Of a stretch of DNA of 64,000 nucleotides, positions 1 through 10,115 are shown one piece after another. Under the pieces are notes generated by a model. That model saw only the letters and a program-made list of their open reading frames with translations, had not been told where the DNA came from and ran no database searches. The translations under genes were made by a program, and so were the position numbers. The DNA lies in NCBI RefSeq assembly GCF_947648125.1, contig NZ_CANSMR010000005.1:124001-188000 (forward strand), written 5' to 3'. This stretch comes from an uncultured Bradyrhizobium sp. (lineage in GTDB: Bacteria > Pseudomonadota > Alphaproteobacteria > Rhizobiales > Xanthobacteraceae). The stretch's first letter is position 1. The number at the start of each line of letters is the position of its first letter.

Positions 1-1203
1 GTCGATGTCGACGGTGCCGAACAGATCCTGATCGATCGGCAGCGCCGTGCGGGTCAGCGTCGGCATCGCGAGCAGATCGCCACGCGCGAACAGCGACTGC
101 ACGCGGCGGAACAGCGCGGTGCGGTCGAACATCGCCTGCTGGTAGTCGACGCCGCTTACTTTCGCGGCAAGCGCGAGCTGCTTCAGGAAGGTCGGGCTGA
201 GGTCATCGGGATGATCGGCCGCGAGCTTCTCGAATCGGGTGCGCCAGACCGTGTGATTGATGGCGCGCCAGATCGGCTCGATGTCGAATCCCTCGCCGGA
301 GAATTCCTCGAGTTCCGCGCCGAGGCCGGCCAGCCGGTCGAGGCTCGCCTTGAAGTCAGCGGCGACGTCAGCGGTCACCGGGCGGCCCGGCGGCGACAGG
401 CAGAACAGCACCCGCCTGCCCTTGAGATCGCCACGCGGTGCCGCGCGATCGAGATAATCAGGCACCGGCACCCCGATCGACCACGGATCTGACGGGTCCT
501 CGCCGGCCATCGCCTGCATCATCAGCGCGGTATCGGCGACGGTGCGCGTGGTCGGCGTGACATAGGTCTGGTTGCCGAAGGCGTCCTGCACCTGGCTGTG
601 CGGGATCACGCCGTTGCTCTGCTTGATCCCGACCACGCCGTTGCAGGCGGCGGGAATCCGGGTCGAGCCGCCGCCGTCGGTCGCAACCGCCAACGGCGCG
701 ATGCCGCTTGCGACCGCCACCGCCGCGCCGCCGCTGGAGCCGCCGCTGGAGCGCTCGGCGCTCCAGGCATTGCGGGTGCGGCCGAACAGCGGCGAGTCGG
801 TTAGGCACTTGCTGCCGAACTCCGGCGTCGTGGTCTTGCCGAGCAATATTCCGCCCCGCGCACGGAGCCGGGCCACCGCCACAGCATCATGGTCGGGCAC
901 ATTGTTCCGGTACGGCACCGCGCCGAAGGTCGTGCGCACACCTTTGGTGCTGACGATGTCTTTCACCGTGAAGGGGATGCCGTGCAGCAGGCCGAGCGGC
1001 TCGCCGGCCATGACCTGCCGCTCCGCGGCCTTCGCCTGCGCCATCGCCTCGTCGCCGCACAGCGTGATGAAGCAGTTTAGCTCCGGCTGCAGCCGCTCGG
1101 CACGGGCGAGCACCGCGGCCGTGACCTCGACGGGAGAGACCTCCTTGCGGGCGATGCGCGCACGGAGCTCAACGGCGGGCAGCAGACAGAGATCATCGCT
1201 CAT
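1..1203 (-). CDS. Amidase (amidase signature family), C-terminus outside the window
   Basis: The frame reads without a stop from an ATG at 1203 to the window edge, giving 401 codons; the family usually has 450-500 residues, so only the C-terminal end is missing. The translation starts MSDDLCLLPA. It shows the amidase-signature features: a lysine in the segment FTVKDI near residue 81, a Gly/Ser-rich stretch GGSSGGAAVA near residue 150, and GGGSTRIPA about 20 residues later, fitting the Ser-cisSer-Lys triad. The family hydrolyses carboxamides; the substrate cannot be read. No clear Shine-Dalgarno precedes the start. It is the last visible gene of the polyol operon, 118 bp after the PfkB kinase, so it may be cotranscribed or simply downstream. 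GatA is less likely because no gatB or gatC neighbour is seen. Confidence 0.88.
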   Translation of the reverse strand, partial: MSDDLCLLPAVELRARIARKEVSPVEVTAAVLARAERLQPELNCFITLCGDEAMAQAKAAERQVMAGEPLGLLHGIPFTVKDIVSTKGVRTTFGAVPYRNNVPDHDAVAVARLRARGGILLGKTTTPEFGSKCLTDSPLFGRTRNAWSAERSSGGSSGGAAVAVASGIAPLAVATDGGGSTRIPAACNGVVGIKQSNGVIPHSQVQDAFGNQTYVTPTTRTVADTALMMQAMAGEDPSDPWSIGVPVPDYLDRAAPRGDLKGRRVLFCLSPPGRPVTADVAADFKASLDRLAGLGAELEEFSGEGFDIEPIWRAINHTVWRTRFEKLAADHPDDLSPTFLKQLALAAKVSGVDYQQAMFDRTALFRRVQSLFARGDLLAMPTLTRTALPIDQDLFGTVDID

Positions 1204-1321
1204 CAGGACAAATGCTCGCATCAGAGGTGGTCGACCGTCGCGCATCGTGCCGCGCGTCATCCGCCAAGTCCATCGCCTCGTGCGCATGGCGGCACGCGGC
1301 GCGACCGCGATGGCGCATGGC

Positions 1322-2260
1322 CTACCAGGTCTCCGCAGGCAACTCCCGGCTGCGCGGCGGATCGGCGCCGGCGCGCGTGCAGGTGAAGGCGGCGCACTTG
1401 CAGGCAAAGGACAGCGCGCGTGTGAGCTCGGCCGCGGAAATGTCGCGCAGCCGCTGCCGCGCGATCCGGTCCAGCCGATGCAATGCGGCGAGCAGCGCAG
1501 CCTGACAACTGTCGCCGGCGCCGATCGTATCGATGACGTTCACCACCGGCGACGCGGCCTCGATCGCTCCGGCCTTGCGATGCCAGGCCGAGGCACCATC
1601 ATTGCCGCGCGTGATGACGACGAGCGAAGTGCCGCCCGAGAGCAGCGCTTCGGCCCTCGCCGCATAGGCCTGATCGCCGAACAGATAGGCGAAGTCGACG
1701 TCGGACATTTTTACGATGTCGGCCTTGCCGCAGAACGCCAGCATGCGGGCGCGATAGGCATCCTTGTCCTTGACGAGATTCGGCCGGCAATTCGGATCGA
1801 GCGAGATCGTCACCTTCGCCCGCGCATGTTCGATGAAGGCCAGCGTCTCGGCCGCGCCCTTGTCATGGACCAGCGTGGTCGAGCCGGTGTGCAGGCATGT
1901 GACGCCGTCGAGCGCGATCGCGTCACGTCGATAGGTCCAGTTCCGCGATGCCGTGTCGGCGTCATAGAAGGCGTATTGCGTTTCGGTGCCGGTGACGCGC
2001 GCAAAGGCGAGCGTGGCCTGGCGGTCGCTGCGCGTCGCGCGGCTGAGATCGACGCCTGAGGCTGTGGCGTGATCGGCGATCATCCTGCCGAAGGTGTCGG
2101 TCGAGATGCCACCGACAAAGCCGGTGGGAACGTCGAGCCGAGCGCTGCCGATCGCGATGTTGAGACAGGAACCGCCGACCGCGGGCGTCAGCGCCTCGCG
2201 TCCGTCCGCCGTCCGCGACGGCAGGAAATCGATCAGCGCATCTCCGCAACTCAGCAGCAT
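1322..2260 (-). CDS. PfkB-family carbohydrate kinase (fructokinase-like)
   Basis: A 312-residue protein of ribokinase/PfkB size. The N-terminus MLLSCGDALIDFLP and the glycine pair in VGGSCLNIA (about residues 28-36) match the first PfkB signature, and DTIGAGDS at residues 244-251 is the second signature, with the catalytic Asp at 250. It should phosphorylate a sugar with ATP in the cytoplasm. In a polyol operon with a dehydrogenase upstream, the likely substrate is the ketose made by polyol oxidation, for example fructose from mannitol or sorbitol; this is inference from context. It lies 14 bp after the FGGY kinase gene, so the two are almost certainly cotranscribed. Confidence 0.88.
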   Translation of the reverse strand: MLLSCGDALIDFLPSRTADGREALTPAVGGSCLNIAIGSARLDVPTGFVGGISTDTFGRMIADHATASGVDLSRATRSDRQATLAFARVTGTETQYAFYDADTASRNWTYRRDAIALDGVTCLHTGSTTLVHDKGAAETLAFIEHARAKVTISLDPNCRPNLVKDKDAYRARMLAFCGKADIVKMSDVDFAYLFGDQAYAARAEALLSGGTSLVVITRGNDGASAWHRKAGAIEAASPVVNVIDTIGAGDSCQAALLAALHRLDRIARQRLRDISAAELTRALSFACKCAAFTCTRAGADPPRSRELPAETW

Positions 2261-2274
2261 GGCACAAGCAATCC

Positions 2275-3927
2275 CTAAGTCGGCGCCGCGCCGGGCGCCC
2301 GCTTCATCGCCTCGCGGCTGTCGCGATCAAGCTGGCGCAGCATCTTGTGCACGCCGCGCTTCTGGCGATGGAAATCGGCCAGCTCGGGCCTGGTCGGCTC
2401 GCTCAACCGCCCGAGCGCCGACATGCCGGCCATCGCGGCATTGATCGAGCTATGCGCACCGCTGGCGACCGCGCCCAGCATCGCGGCGCCGAGCAACACC
2501 GGCTCCTGGGTCTGCGGCAGCGCCACGGTGTAGCCGGTGGTGTCGGCCATGATCTGGCGCACCAGCGGGCTGCGGCTCGCGCCGCCGCCGATCACGATGG
2601 TCTTGCCGCTGACGCCATGGGCCTGCAGCGCCTCGATGACGTCGGCGAGGCCATAGGCCAGCCCGCACAGGCCGGCGATGAACAACCGCTCCAGCGCCGA
2701 CACATCGGTGTCGAGATCGAGCCCCGCGATCACGGCGCGCGAGCCCGGATCGGCATAGGGCGAACGGTTGCCGAGGAATTCCGGCAGAACGTGAACGTTG
2801 CGTGCGAGCAGCGCGGCCGCGCCGGCATTGCCGCTGCGCGCCAGGATGCGTTTTTCGAGGTACTCGATGACGTCGACGCCGTCATGCTTAGCGGCCAGCA
2901 AAACCTCGGCATGCGCCGGATGCGATTTGAGCAGATGATCGATCGCGGCACCCGCTGCCGATTGGCCGCCCTCGTTCAGCCAGAAGCCCGGCACCATCCC
3001 TTCGAAATACGGGCCCCAGACGCCGGGCACGAAACACGGATCGACCGTCGTCGCCATGATGCAGGCCGACGTTCCCATGATGTAGGCCAATCGCTGGCAG
3101 ACATCGACGTCGGCGCCTGAGCCATCACTGCCGCCGATCGCGCCGACGCCGCCGGCATGGGCATCGATCAGCGAGGCGCCGACCGCGGTTCCCGGCAGCA
3201 GGCCGAGATCGCGCGCGGCATCCTCCGACAAGCCGCGGCCGAGCGGCGAGCCCGGGGGCACGATCTCGTTGCCGATACGGGCAAAGCGATCCGCCGCGAG
3301 CGCCTCGAGCCCGACGCGCCTCAGGAAAGATTCGCTCCAGCCGCCCTCACCGGCCACATAGGTCCATTTGCAGGTGACCGTGCAGGTCGAGCGCGCCAGC
3401 GAGCCGGAGGCGCGGAACGAAAGATAATCGGCGAGATCGAAGAAATGCCCGGCGGCCTCGAAGGTCGCTGGCAGATGCCGCTTCAGCCAGAGGATCTTCG
3501 GGATCTCCATCTCCGGCGAGATGGCGCCGCCGACATAGCGCAGCACGCGGTCGCCGGTCGCGTTGACGAATTCGGTCTCATCCATCGCGCGGTGGTCCAT
3601 CCAGACCACGACGTTGCGCGCGGGATCGCCGGACGGGCTGACGGTGAGCGGCCGGCCTGCTTGGTCGAGCACGACCAGCGAGCAGGTCGCGTCAAAGCCG
3701 ATGCCCTTGACCTGCTCGGCCGCGACCGCGGCCTCGCGCATCGCGTTACGCGCGGACGTCACGCAGGCCGCCCAGATGTCATCGGACGATTGCTCGACGA
3801 TATCGCCGGGCTCGTGCCAGACCCGGATCGGATGCCGGGCCGAACCCAACAGCTTCCCGGTCTCGTCGAAAACCCCCGCGCGGGCGCTGGTGCTCCCGAC
3901 GTCCACCCCGATATAGGCTTGCCGCAT
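2275..3927 (-). CDS. FGGY-family carbohydrate kinase (pentulokinase-like)
   Basis: A 550-residue protein with the FGGY kinase plan: an N-terminal ATPase fold starting YIGVDVGSTSARAGVFD and a C-terminal one with IVIGGGASRSPLV near residue 455. Length and sequence style (CKWTYVAGEGGW, VVWMDHRA) resemble the ribulokinase/D-ribulokinase branch rather than glycerol kinase. The family phosphorylates ketoses such as D-ribulose, L-ribulose or D-xylulose using ATP. It sits 27 bp after the short-chain dehydrogenase gene, so a scheme of polyol oxidation to a ketopentose followed by phosphorylation is plausible (inference). Having both FGGY and PfkB kinases in one operon suggests that both pentitols and hexitols may be handled. 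Confidence 0.87.
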   Translation of the reverse strand: MRQAYIGVDVGSTSARAGVFDETGKLLGSARHPIRVWHEPGDIVEQSSDDIWAACVTSARNAMREAAVAAEQVKGIGFDATCSLVVLDQAGRPLTVSPSGDPARNVVVWMDHRAMDETEFVNATGDRVLRYVGGAISPEMEIPKILWLKRHLPATFEAAGHFFDLADYLSFRASGSLARSTCTVTCKWTYVAGEGGWSESFLRRVGLEALAADRFARIGNEIVPPGSPLGRGLSEDAARDLGLLPGTAVGASLIDAHAGGVGAIGGSDGSGADVDVCQRLAYIMGTSACIMATTVDPCFVPGVWGPYFEGMVPGFWLNEGGQSAAGAAIDHLLKSHPAHAEVLLAAKHDGVDVIEYLEKRILARSGNAGAAALLARNVHVLPEFLGNRSPYADPGSRAVIAGLDLDTDVSALERLFIAGLCGLAYGLADVIEALQAHGVSGKTIVIGGGASRSPLVRQIMADTTGYTVALPQTQEPVLLGAAMLGAVASGAHSSINAAMAGMSALGRLSEPTRPELADFHRQKRGVHKMLRQLDRDSREAMKRAPGAAPT

Positions 3928-3954
3928 GGCCGCTCCGTTATTTCCGGCGCGAGC

Positions 3955-4728
3955 TTACCAGCAAGTGTAGCCGCCATCGACCAGAACGATGCTTCCGGTC
4001 ATCAGGCTTGCCGCCTCGGAGGCCAGGAACAGCACCACGGAGGCGATCTCGTCGACCTGGCCCATCCGCGCCATCGGGGTTCCACCGATCCAGGCGTCAT
4101 ACATCCGCGGGCTGTTCTTCACGAACGCGTTCAGCGGGGTCTCGATATAGGTCGGCGCCACGGCGTTGACGCGGACCCCGCGCGCGCCCCATTCGGCCGC
4201 CAGCGACTTGGTGAGGTGATGCACCGCGGCCTTGGAGGCGTTGTAGAAGCACTGCTCCTGCGGCTTGTTGACAATGAAGCCGGACATCGAGCCGACATTG
4301 ACGATGGTGCCGGACTTCGCCTTCAGCATGTGATTGCCGAACGCGCGGCAGCACCAGAACGTGCCGTTCAGATTGACGTCGATGACGTTGAGCCAGTGCT
4401 CGTCGGTCACGGTCTCGGCCGGCGTCTCGCTGCGCGCGATGCCGGCATTGTTGACGAGAATGTCGACCTTGCCGTACTTGCGGACCAGTTCGTCGGCGAC
4501 CGCCGAGACGCGCCCGGAATCCGTCACGTCCATCAGCGCGATATCGGCGTCGAAGCCCTTGGCCTTCAGCGCCGCCTGCGCGTCATGGGCCGCCTTGGCG
4601 TCACGGTCGCCGATGACGACCTTGGCGCCGGCTTCCGCCAGCGCCTCGGCACACGCCAGTCCGATGCCCTGGCCGGCGCCGGTGATGATGGCGGTCTTGC
4701 CGCCGAGCCTGAATTTCTCGAGATACAT
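3955..4728 (-). CDS. Short-chain dehydrogenase, polyol dehydrogenase-like
   Basis: I start it at the ATG at 4728 (MYLEKFRLGG), 257 residues, because AGGAAG lies about 8 bases upstream; an upstream in-frame ATG at 4794 has no such site. A classical SDR: TGAGQGIG at residues 16-23 for NAD(P), NNAG near 93-96, Ser147, and Tyr162/Lys166 of YxxxK. The opening MYLEKFRL and ending VDGGYTCW resemble galactitol, sorbitol or arabitol dehydrogenases. It should oxidise a sugar alcohol to a ketose in the cytoplasm, feeding the two kinases downstream. Substrate preference is not readable from sequence. Confidence 0.88.
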   Translation of the reverse strand: MYLEKFRLGGKTAIITGAGQGIGLACAEALAEAGAKVVIGDRDAKAAHDAQAALKAKGFDADIALMDVTDSGRVSAVADELVRKYGKVDILVNNAGIARSETPAETVTDEHWLNVIDVNLNGTFWCCRAFGNHMLKAKSGTIVNVGSMSGFIVNKPQEQCFYNASKAAVHHLTKSLAAEWGARGVRVNAVAPTYIETPLNAFVKNSPRMYDAWIGGTPMARMGQVDEIASVVLFLASEAASLMTGSIVLVDGGYTCW

Positions 4729-4812
4729 TTTCTTCTTCCTTTGCCTAGAGCCCGCATTTTCGCGGGCGTGCCGCCCCGGCCAGAGCGAGATCAACTGCGG
4801 CCACCGATCGCC

Positions 4813-5820
<1,008 letters not shown>

Positions 5821-5836
5821 GGGACAAGCCTTTCTG

Positions 5837-6667
5837 CTACTTGACCGCGCCGAAGGTCAGGCCGCGGACGAGTTGCCGCTGACTGAACCAGCCGAGCACG
5901 AGAATGGGCGCGATCGCGAGCGTCGACGCCGCCGACAATTTCGCCCAGAACAATCCTTCCGGGCTGGAATAGGACGCGATGAACACGGTGAGCGGCGCGG
6001 CTTCCAGCGTCGACAAATTGAGGGTCCAGAACGCCTCGTTCCACGCCAGGATCAGATTGAGCAGCAGGGTCGAGGCGAGCCCCGGCACCGCCATCGGTGT
6101 CAGCACATAGATCAGCTCACGGCCGATCGTGGCGCCGTCCATCCGCGCCGCCTCGAGAATGTCCTTCGGGATCTCCTTGAAATAGGTGAACAGCATCCAG
6201 ATCACGATCGGCAGATTGCCGAGGCACAGGATGAAGATCAGACCACTTCTTGTGTCGAGCAGGCCGAAATTCCGGAAGATCAGGTAGATCGGCACCAGCA
6301 CGCCGACCGGCGGCATCATCTTGGTGGAGAGCATCCAGAGCAGCACATCCTTGGTCCGCTTGGTCGGCGAGAACGCCATCGACCATGCCGCCGGAATTGC
6401 GATCAGCATCGCGATCAATGTCGACCCGCCGGCGATGATGATCGAGTTGAGCGCGTGGTGGAGGTAGTCGCTGCGCTCCTGCACCGTGACGTAGTTCTCC
6501 GTCGTCCAATGGAAGAACAGGAACGATGGCGGGATCGCGAAAGCCTCAAGCTCGGTCTTGAAGCTCGCCAGCACCATCCAGAGGATCGGGAAGAAGATCA
6601 GGAAGCCGATCAGCCAGGCCGCCGCCGTCGAGATCACCTTATTCCGTGTCGTGACCATCCGCGCCAT
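5837..6667 (-). CDS. ABC sugar/polyol permease (MalG type)
   Basis: I start it at the ATG at 6667 ([10 protein letters not shown]), 276 residues. GGAGG lies 9 bases upstream, inside the end of the previous permease gene; a longer in-frame start at 6718 would overlap that gene by 47 bp without such support. Six membrane segments are expected, with the inner-membrane permease EAA loop near [15 protein letters not shown]. It resembles SmoG/MalG-type permeases and pairs with the permease gene that ends 4 bp before this start. Confidence 0.92.
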   Translation of the reverse strand: MARMVTTRNKVISTAAAWLIGFLIFFPILWMVLASFKTELEAFAIPPSFLFFHWTTENYVTVQERSDYLHHALNSIIIAGGSTLIAMLIAIPAAWSMAFSPTKRTKDVLLWMLSTKMMPPVGVLVPIYLIFRNFGLLDTRSGLIFILCLGNLPIVIWMLFTYFKEIPKDILEAARMDGATIGRELIYVLTPMAVPGLASTLLLNLILAWNEAFWTLNLSTLEAAPLTVFIASYSSPEGLFWAKLSAASTLAIAPILVLGWFSQRQLVRGLTFGAVK

Positions 6668-6671
6668 GACG

Positions 6672-7544
6672 CTACGCCTCCAGATTCCGGCCGACGATAC
6701 GAACGAGGAAGAACGCAACGATGTTGGCGAGCACCACCGCGACCAGGCCGCCCGCCGAGGCGCTGCCGACGTCGTACTGGATCAGCGCCTGCGAATAGAT
6801 CAGGAAGGCGATGTTGGTGGTCTGCAGGCCGGGGCCGCCGCCGGTGGTGACGAAAATCTCCGCGAACACCGTGAGCAGGAAGATGGTCTCGATCAGGATC
6901 ACCACCGTGATCGGGCGCGCCAGATGCGGCAGCGTGATGTAGATGAAGGTCGAGATCGCGCTCGCGCCGTCCATCTCGGCCGCTTCCTTCTGCTCCTCGT
7001 CGAGCGATTGCAGCGCGGTGAGCAGGATTAACGTCGCGAACGGCAGCCACTGCCAGGAGATGATCAGGATCACCGAGAACAGCGGCGCATCGTTGAACCA
7101 GTCGATCGCCGGCAGTCCGAACAGATGGGCGATCCAGGCGAACAGGCCCGACACCGGATGCATCAACAGGTTCTTCCAGACCAGCGCACTCACCGTCGGC
7201 ATTACAAAGAACGGCGCGATCACCATCAGCCGGACGATCGAGAGCCCGACCACCTGCTGATCAAGCAACAGCGCCAGCGGGACGCCAAGGATGATCGTGA
7301 TCGCCAGCACCGAGCCGACCAGCACCAGCGTGTTCTGCAGCGAGGCGAGGAAGGCCGGATCGGTCAGGAAGTAGCGGAAGTTCTCCAGCCCGACGAAGGA
7401 TTCGGAGCCGGGATCCAGCAGATTGTAGTGCAGGGTCGCGAAGTAGATCGTGAGCGCGAGCGGCACGATCATCCAGATGAACAGCAGCGCCACGGCGGGC
7501 GTGAGCAGCGTGCGTGCGAGCAGTTGGGTCTGCTGGGTCGCCAT
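6672..7544 (-). CDS. ABC sugar/polyol permease (MalF type)
   Basis: A 290-residue inner-membrane protein with several hydrophobic segments (for example LLTPAVALLFIWMIVPLAL near the N-terminus) and the EAA loop EEQKEAAEMDGAS, which docks to the ATPase. The sequence style fits SmoF/MalF-type permeases for polyols. It is the first permease after the binding-protein gene. The 136-bp gap between them carries hairpins that may reduce its expression relative to the binding protein. Confidence 0.92.
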   Translation of the reverse strand: MATQQTQLLARTLLTPAVALLFIWMIVPLALTIYFATLHYNLLDPGSESFVGLENFRYFLTDPAFLASLQNTLVLVGSVLAITIILGVPLALLLDQQVVGLSIVRLMVIAPFFVMPTVSALVWKNLLMHPVSGLFAWIAHLFGLPAIDWFNDAPLFSVILIISWQWLPFATLILLTALQSLDEEQKEAAEMDGASAISTFIYITLPHLARPITVVILIETIFLLTVFAEIFVTTGGGPGLQTTNIAFLIYSQALIQYDVGSASAGGLVAVVLANIVAFFLVRIVGRNLEA

Positions 7545-7568
7545 CCCCGCCTCCTTCTGTCGAAAGGA

Positions 7569-7662
7569 GCGACCATCCCGCTGCGGGACAGGATGGTCGC
7601 AAGTAGCCCAGCTCGGGAGGTCTAAGCTGGTCGGGCGGCCAAGGCGCTCGTCACGCCTTGGC
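7569..7662 (-). terminator. Two hairpins between binding-protein and permease genes, possible attenuator
   Basis: There are two perfect inverted repeats in the intergenic gap: GCGACCATCC (7569-7578) with GGATGGTCGC (7591-7600), and GCCAAGGCG (7638-7646) with CGCCTTGGC (7654-7662). A third, weaker pairing of GCCCAGCT with AGCTGG-N2-GGGC lies between them. No clear U-run follows. Such structures downstream of periplasmic binding-protein genes often stabilise the upstream mRNA or cause partial termination. That role is inferred here. Confidence 0.6.
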
Positions 7663-7680
7663 TATCGGGTCGTGTGTGGT

Positions 7681-8994
7681 TTATTTGATGTAGCCCGCGC
7701 GCTTCATCTCGCGCTCGGTCGCGGACTGCGCGGCGGCGAGCGCCGCGTCGACGGTGGTCGAACCGGACAACGCCGCCGAGAACTGCTGGCCCACCTGGGT
7801 GCCGATGCCCTGGAATTCAGGGATCGCCGCATACTGCACGCCGACGTACGGCACCGGCTTGACCGTCGGCTTGTTCGGATCGGCCGCATCGATCGAGGCC
7901 AGCGTCAGCTTGGCGAAGGGCGCGACCTTCAGATAGTCGGGGTTCTTGTACAGCGAGGTGCGCGTGCCGGGCGGCACGTTGGACCAGCCTTCCTTCGACG
8001 CGACGAGCTTGGTGTAATCCTTGCTGGTGGCCCAGGCGATGAACTTCTCGGCCGCATCGACCTTCTTCGAGCCGGCGGGGATCGCGAGGCTCCATGCCCA
8101 CAGCCAGTTGGCGTTCTTGCCGAGCCCGGTGTTCGGGGCCAGCGCGAAGCCGACCTTGTCGGCAACCTTGGAGTCCTTCGGGTTGGTCACCATGGACGCC
8201 GCCACCGTGGCGTCGATCCACATCGCGCATTTGCCGGCGCTGAACAGCGCGAGGTTCTCGTTAAAGCCGTTGGAAGAGGCGCCGGGAGGTCCGGCCTGCC
8301 TCATCAGGTCGACATAGGTCGTCAGCGTCTTCTTCCATTCCGGCGAATTGAACTGCGGCTCCCACTTCTCGTCGAACCAACGCGCGCCGAACGAGTTGGA
8401 CATCGCGGTCAGGAACGCCATGTTCTCGCCCCAGCCGGCCTTGCCGCGCAGGCAGATGCCGTAGACGCCGCCCGACTTGTCGGTCAGCTTCTTGGCCGCG
8501 TCGACCACGAAATCCCAGGTCGGGCTTTCCGGCATCTTCAGGCCGGCCTTGTCGAACAGGTCGGTGCGGTACATCACCATCGAGCTCTCGCCGTAGAACG
8601 GCGCGGCGTAGAGCTTGCCGTCGACCGAGACCGCATCCTTGATCTTCGGCAGCAGGTCGTTGACGTCGTAGTCAGCGCCGAGCTTGTCGAGCGGCACCAG
8701 CCAGCTCTTCTTGGCCCAAATCGGCACCTCGTAGGTGCCGATGGTGAGCACGTCGAACTGGCCGCCCTTGGTGGCGATGTCGGTGGTCACGCGCTGGCGC
8801 AGCACGTTCTCCTCGAGCGTCACCCATTTGACTGTGATGTCGGGGTTCTTCGCGGTGAATTCGCTGGTGAGCCCCTGCATGCGGATCATATCGCTGTTGT
8901 TGACGGTCGCCACCGTCAACGTGGTCTGGGCGATCGAGGGGGCAGAGATCAAAAGAGCAGCCGCGCCCGCAACGGCGCAAAGGACGTTTTTCAA
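7681..8994 (-). CDS. ABC transporter substrate-binding protein, polyol/sugar (SmoE-like)
   Basis: A 437-residue periplasmic protein. The start is a TTG at 8994, preceded by GGGAGG with 5 bases of spacing. The first 22 residues form a Sec signal peptide ending in SIAQ-TT. The mature part is a type-1 sugar-binding fold; the segment EVPIWAKKSWLVPLD near residue 90 is typical of mannitol/sorbitol-binding proteins of rhizobia. It delivers substrate to the two permeases and ATPase encoded downstream. A palindrome at 9017-9049 lies just upstream of the gene and probably controls it. Confidence 0.9.
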   Translation of the reverse strand: MKNVLCAVAGAAALLISAPSIAQTTLTVATVNNSDMIRMQGLTSEFTAKNPDITVKWVTLEENVLRQRVTTDIATKGGQFDVLTIGTYEVPIWAKKSWLVPLDKLGADYDVNDLLPKIKDAVSVDGKLYAAPFYGESSMVMYRTDLFDKAGLKMPESPTWDFVVDAAKKLTDKSGGVYGICLRGKAGWGENMAFLTAMSNSFGARWFDEKWEPQFNSPEWKKTLTTYVDLMRQAGPPGASSNGFNENLALFSAGKCAMWIDATVAASMVTNPKDSKVADKVGFALAPNTGLGKNANWLWAWSLAIPAGSKKVDAAEKFIAWATSKDYTKLVASKEGWSNVPPGTRTSLYKNPDYLKVAPFAKLTLASIDAADPNKPTVKPVPYVGVQYAAIPEFQGIGTQVGQQFSAALSGSTTVDAALAAAQSATEREMKRAGYIK

Positions 8995-9016
8995 GGTGAC
9001 CTCCCTTATGTCACGT

Positions 9017-9049
9017 TGAGCATATGCCCACGTGTTGGGCGTATGTTCA
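9017..9049 (-). promoter_or_regulatory. Palindromic operator candidate upstream of the binding-protein gene
   Basis: Arms of 14 bp at 9017-9030 and 9036-9049 match as inverted repeats at 12 of 14 positions, around a 5-bp centre; the core is CATATGCCCA-N5-TGGGCGTATG. A TTGACA box lies just upstream on the minus strand (9066-9071), so the palindrome would cover the expected -10 region. A related palindrome lies upstream of the HAD gene at 10,789. The SorC-type regulator encoded next to it is the obvious candidate ligand (inference). Confidence 0.6.
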
Positions 9050-9152
9050 TCCCGTCGTTAAAATTTGTCAAGCACGCGGGTGCGCCGTCCCGCGCGATTG
9101 CGGGTTCCATCACAGCCTGGAATGGAGGTTTTTGCGGAAGCGAAGAGCGCGC

Positions 9153-10106
9153 CTAGCGATCCAAAACGGCGCGTGCGGTGGCCTCATCCGTAATGAGGCC
9201 GTTGATCACCCGGCCCGCCAGCGCGGCCTTGATCGACGGCACCTTGGCGGCGCCGACCGCCGCCGCGATCGTGGTCGACGCCGCAGGGATCTGCGGCGGA
9301 ATGCTGGTCAGCCGCTTGTTGGTGCCGCCCTTGATCAGGCGGCCTTTGGCGTCATAGGCCCAGCCCGTCACCTCGCCGACCGCCCCGAGCCGCATCATCT
9401 CCAACAGCTCTTCGCGGGTGACGAAGCCGTCGACATGGACCTGGGCCTTCTGGTCCATCTGGCCGATGCCGATCAGGCGCAGATCGGCCCTGGCGGCGAC
9501 CGCCCTCACCCGCGCGATCGGGTCGATGCGGATCATGCGGTTGCGCTCGTCCTCGCTCGACATCAGGAACGGCAACGGCATCGGGTAATGCCGCGCACCG
9601 GTGCGGTCGGCGAGCCGTCCGACCGTGTCGTAGAAGCTCGCCGAGCCGTCGGCGGAGATGTTGCCGACCAGCGAGACGATCTGATGATCCGGCCGCTCGA
9701 TCGGCGAGACCCGCTCGACCGCGGCGCGCACCGCGCGACCGGTGCCGAGCGCCACGATGACCGGCGTCTCCGAGCGCAGCGTCAGCTCCAGCAGATTGGC
9801 GCTGCGTTCGGCGATCCCGGCATTCGACAGCGGCGCCGCCGGATCTGATGGCACGACGTCGCAATGCACCAGATCGAACCGCTCCTTCAGCCGGGACGCG
9901 AGCTCCATGCAGGCCGCAATGGGGTGCTCGAGACGAAACGTGATCAGCCGCTCCGCAAGACACAGCGACACCAGGCGCTGCGCCGAGGCACGCGACACCT
10001 GCAGCATTTTCGCAATTTCGTCCTGGGTGTGGCCCGCGATGAAGTACAGCCAGCCGGCGCGCGCCGCATCGTCGAGGCGAGACTTTTCGTTGTCGGGCGC
10101 AGCCAT
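9153..10106 (-). CDS. SorC/DeoR-type sugar-binding transcriptional regulator
   Basis: A 317-residue protein with an N-terminal helix-turn-helix of the SorC type (AGHTQDEIAKMLQVSRASAQRLV, about residues 24-46, overlapping helices) and a C-terminal sugar-phosphate-binding domain (about residues 60-315) containing GTGRAVRAAVE. SorC-family regulators bind a phosphorylated sugar and switch a polyol or sugar operon on or off. It lies 10 bp after the HAD gene and upstream of the transporter genes, so it probably regulates its own operon through the palindromes at 9017-9049 and 10,789-10,825. The effector is unknown. Confidence 0.9.
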   Translation of the reverse strand: MAAPDNEKSRLDDAARAGWLYFIAGHTQDEIAKMLQVSRASAQRLVSLCLAERLITFRLEHPIAACMELASRLKERFDLVHCDVVPSDPAAPLSNAGIAERSANLLELTLRSETPVIVALGTGRAVRAAVERVSPIERPDHQIVSLVGNISADGSASFYDTVGRLADRTGARHYPMPLPFLMSSEDERNRMIRIDPIARVRAVAARADLRLIGIGQMDQKAQVHVDGFVTREELLEMMRLGAVGEVTGWAYDAKGRLIKGGTNKRLTSIPPQIPAASTTIAAAVGAAKVPSIKAALAGRVINGLITDEATARAVLDR

Positions 10107-10115
10107 GATCTTGCG

